A stretch of 13,290 nucleotides of DNA, from the NCBI GenBank assembly GCA_045640525.1, contig JAZUFE010000047.1, forward strand, positions 1 to 13,290, in the 5' to 3' direction. The DNA comes from JAILLW01 sp045640525. Lineage in GTDB: Bacteria > Bacillota > Clostridia > Lachnospirales > Lachnospiraceae. Below the pieces are notes generated by a model, which did no database searches, was not told the DNA's origin, and saw only the letters and a program-made list of their open reading frames with translations. Both the position numbers and the translations under genes were made by a program. Shown here in pieces: positions 13,286 to 13,290 of this stretch (its first letter is position 1; the number at the start of each line of letters is the position of its first letter).

Positions 13286-13290
13286 CCCCC

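Overview
The window looks like chromosome from a low-GC, anaerobic Gram-positive bacterium, most likely a member of the Clostridia close to Lachnospiraceae (Butyrivibrio/Roseburia-like). This is inferred from the AT-rich intergenic DNA, strong AGGAG-type ribosome binding sites, TATAAT boxes, intrinsic terminators with U-tracts, lipobox lipoproteins, and protein types common in that family (the MGRKSTKEN-type helix-turn-helix protein, the response regulator ending in a GEYM-QYSWAE-like motif, and a DUF4430 lipoprotein next to an ECF S component). No rRNA, tRNA, CRISPR array, transposase or integrase was seen.

Left part (1-5400). On the minus strand lie a beta-lactamase-fold serine hydrolase and a sodium-coupled NSS/SNF transporter. 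A helix-turn-helix protein diverges from the transporter. It is followed by a tiny two-helix membrane protein (-), a membrane-anchored zinc-ribbon protein (+) and two small unrecognised cytosolic proteins (-) separated by a good terminator.

Middle part (5400-8200). A two-gene operon on the plus strand encodes a LytS-type multi-pass histidine kinase and a response regulator with a winged-helix SARP-like output domain. A perfect 14-bp bidirectional terminator separates it from a small secreted protein on the minus strand.

Right part (8200-13290), all minus strand. In transcription order: a PilZ-domain protein with a strong terminator; a lipoprotein with an acidic Tyr/Glu-rich linker and a metzincin-type HExxHxxGxxD protease motif, with its own good promoter; an approximately 85-nt multi-branched RNA structure whose closing helix runs straight into a U-tract; a DUF4430 (transcobalamin-C-like) lipoprotein overlapping an ECF-type S component; and a cytoplasmic GH42 beta-galactosidase with its own promoter.

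The most interesting spot is 11013-11576. A candidate cis-regulatory RNA sits in front of a putative vitamin/cofactor uptake pair, and I do not recognise it as a known riboswitch class. A second unexplained structural cluster, two strong hairpins upstream of a terminator, lies at 12746-12838. All domain calls come from reading motifs by eye; no database search was possible.
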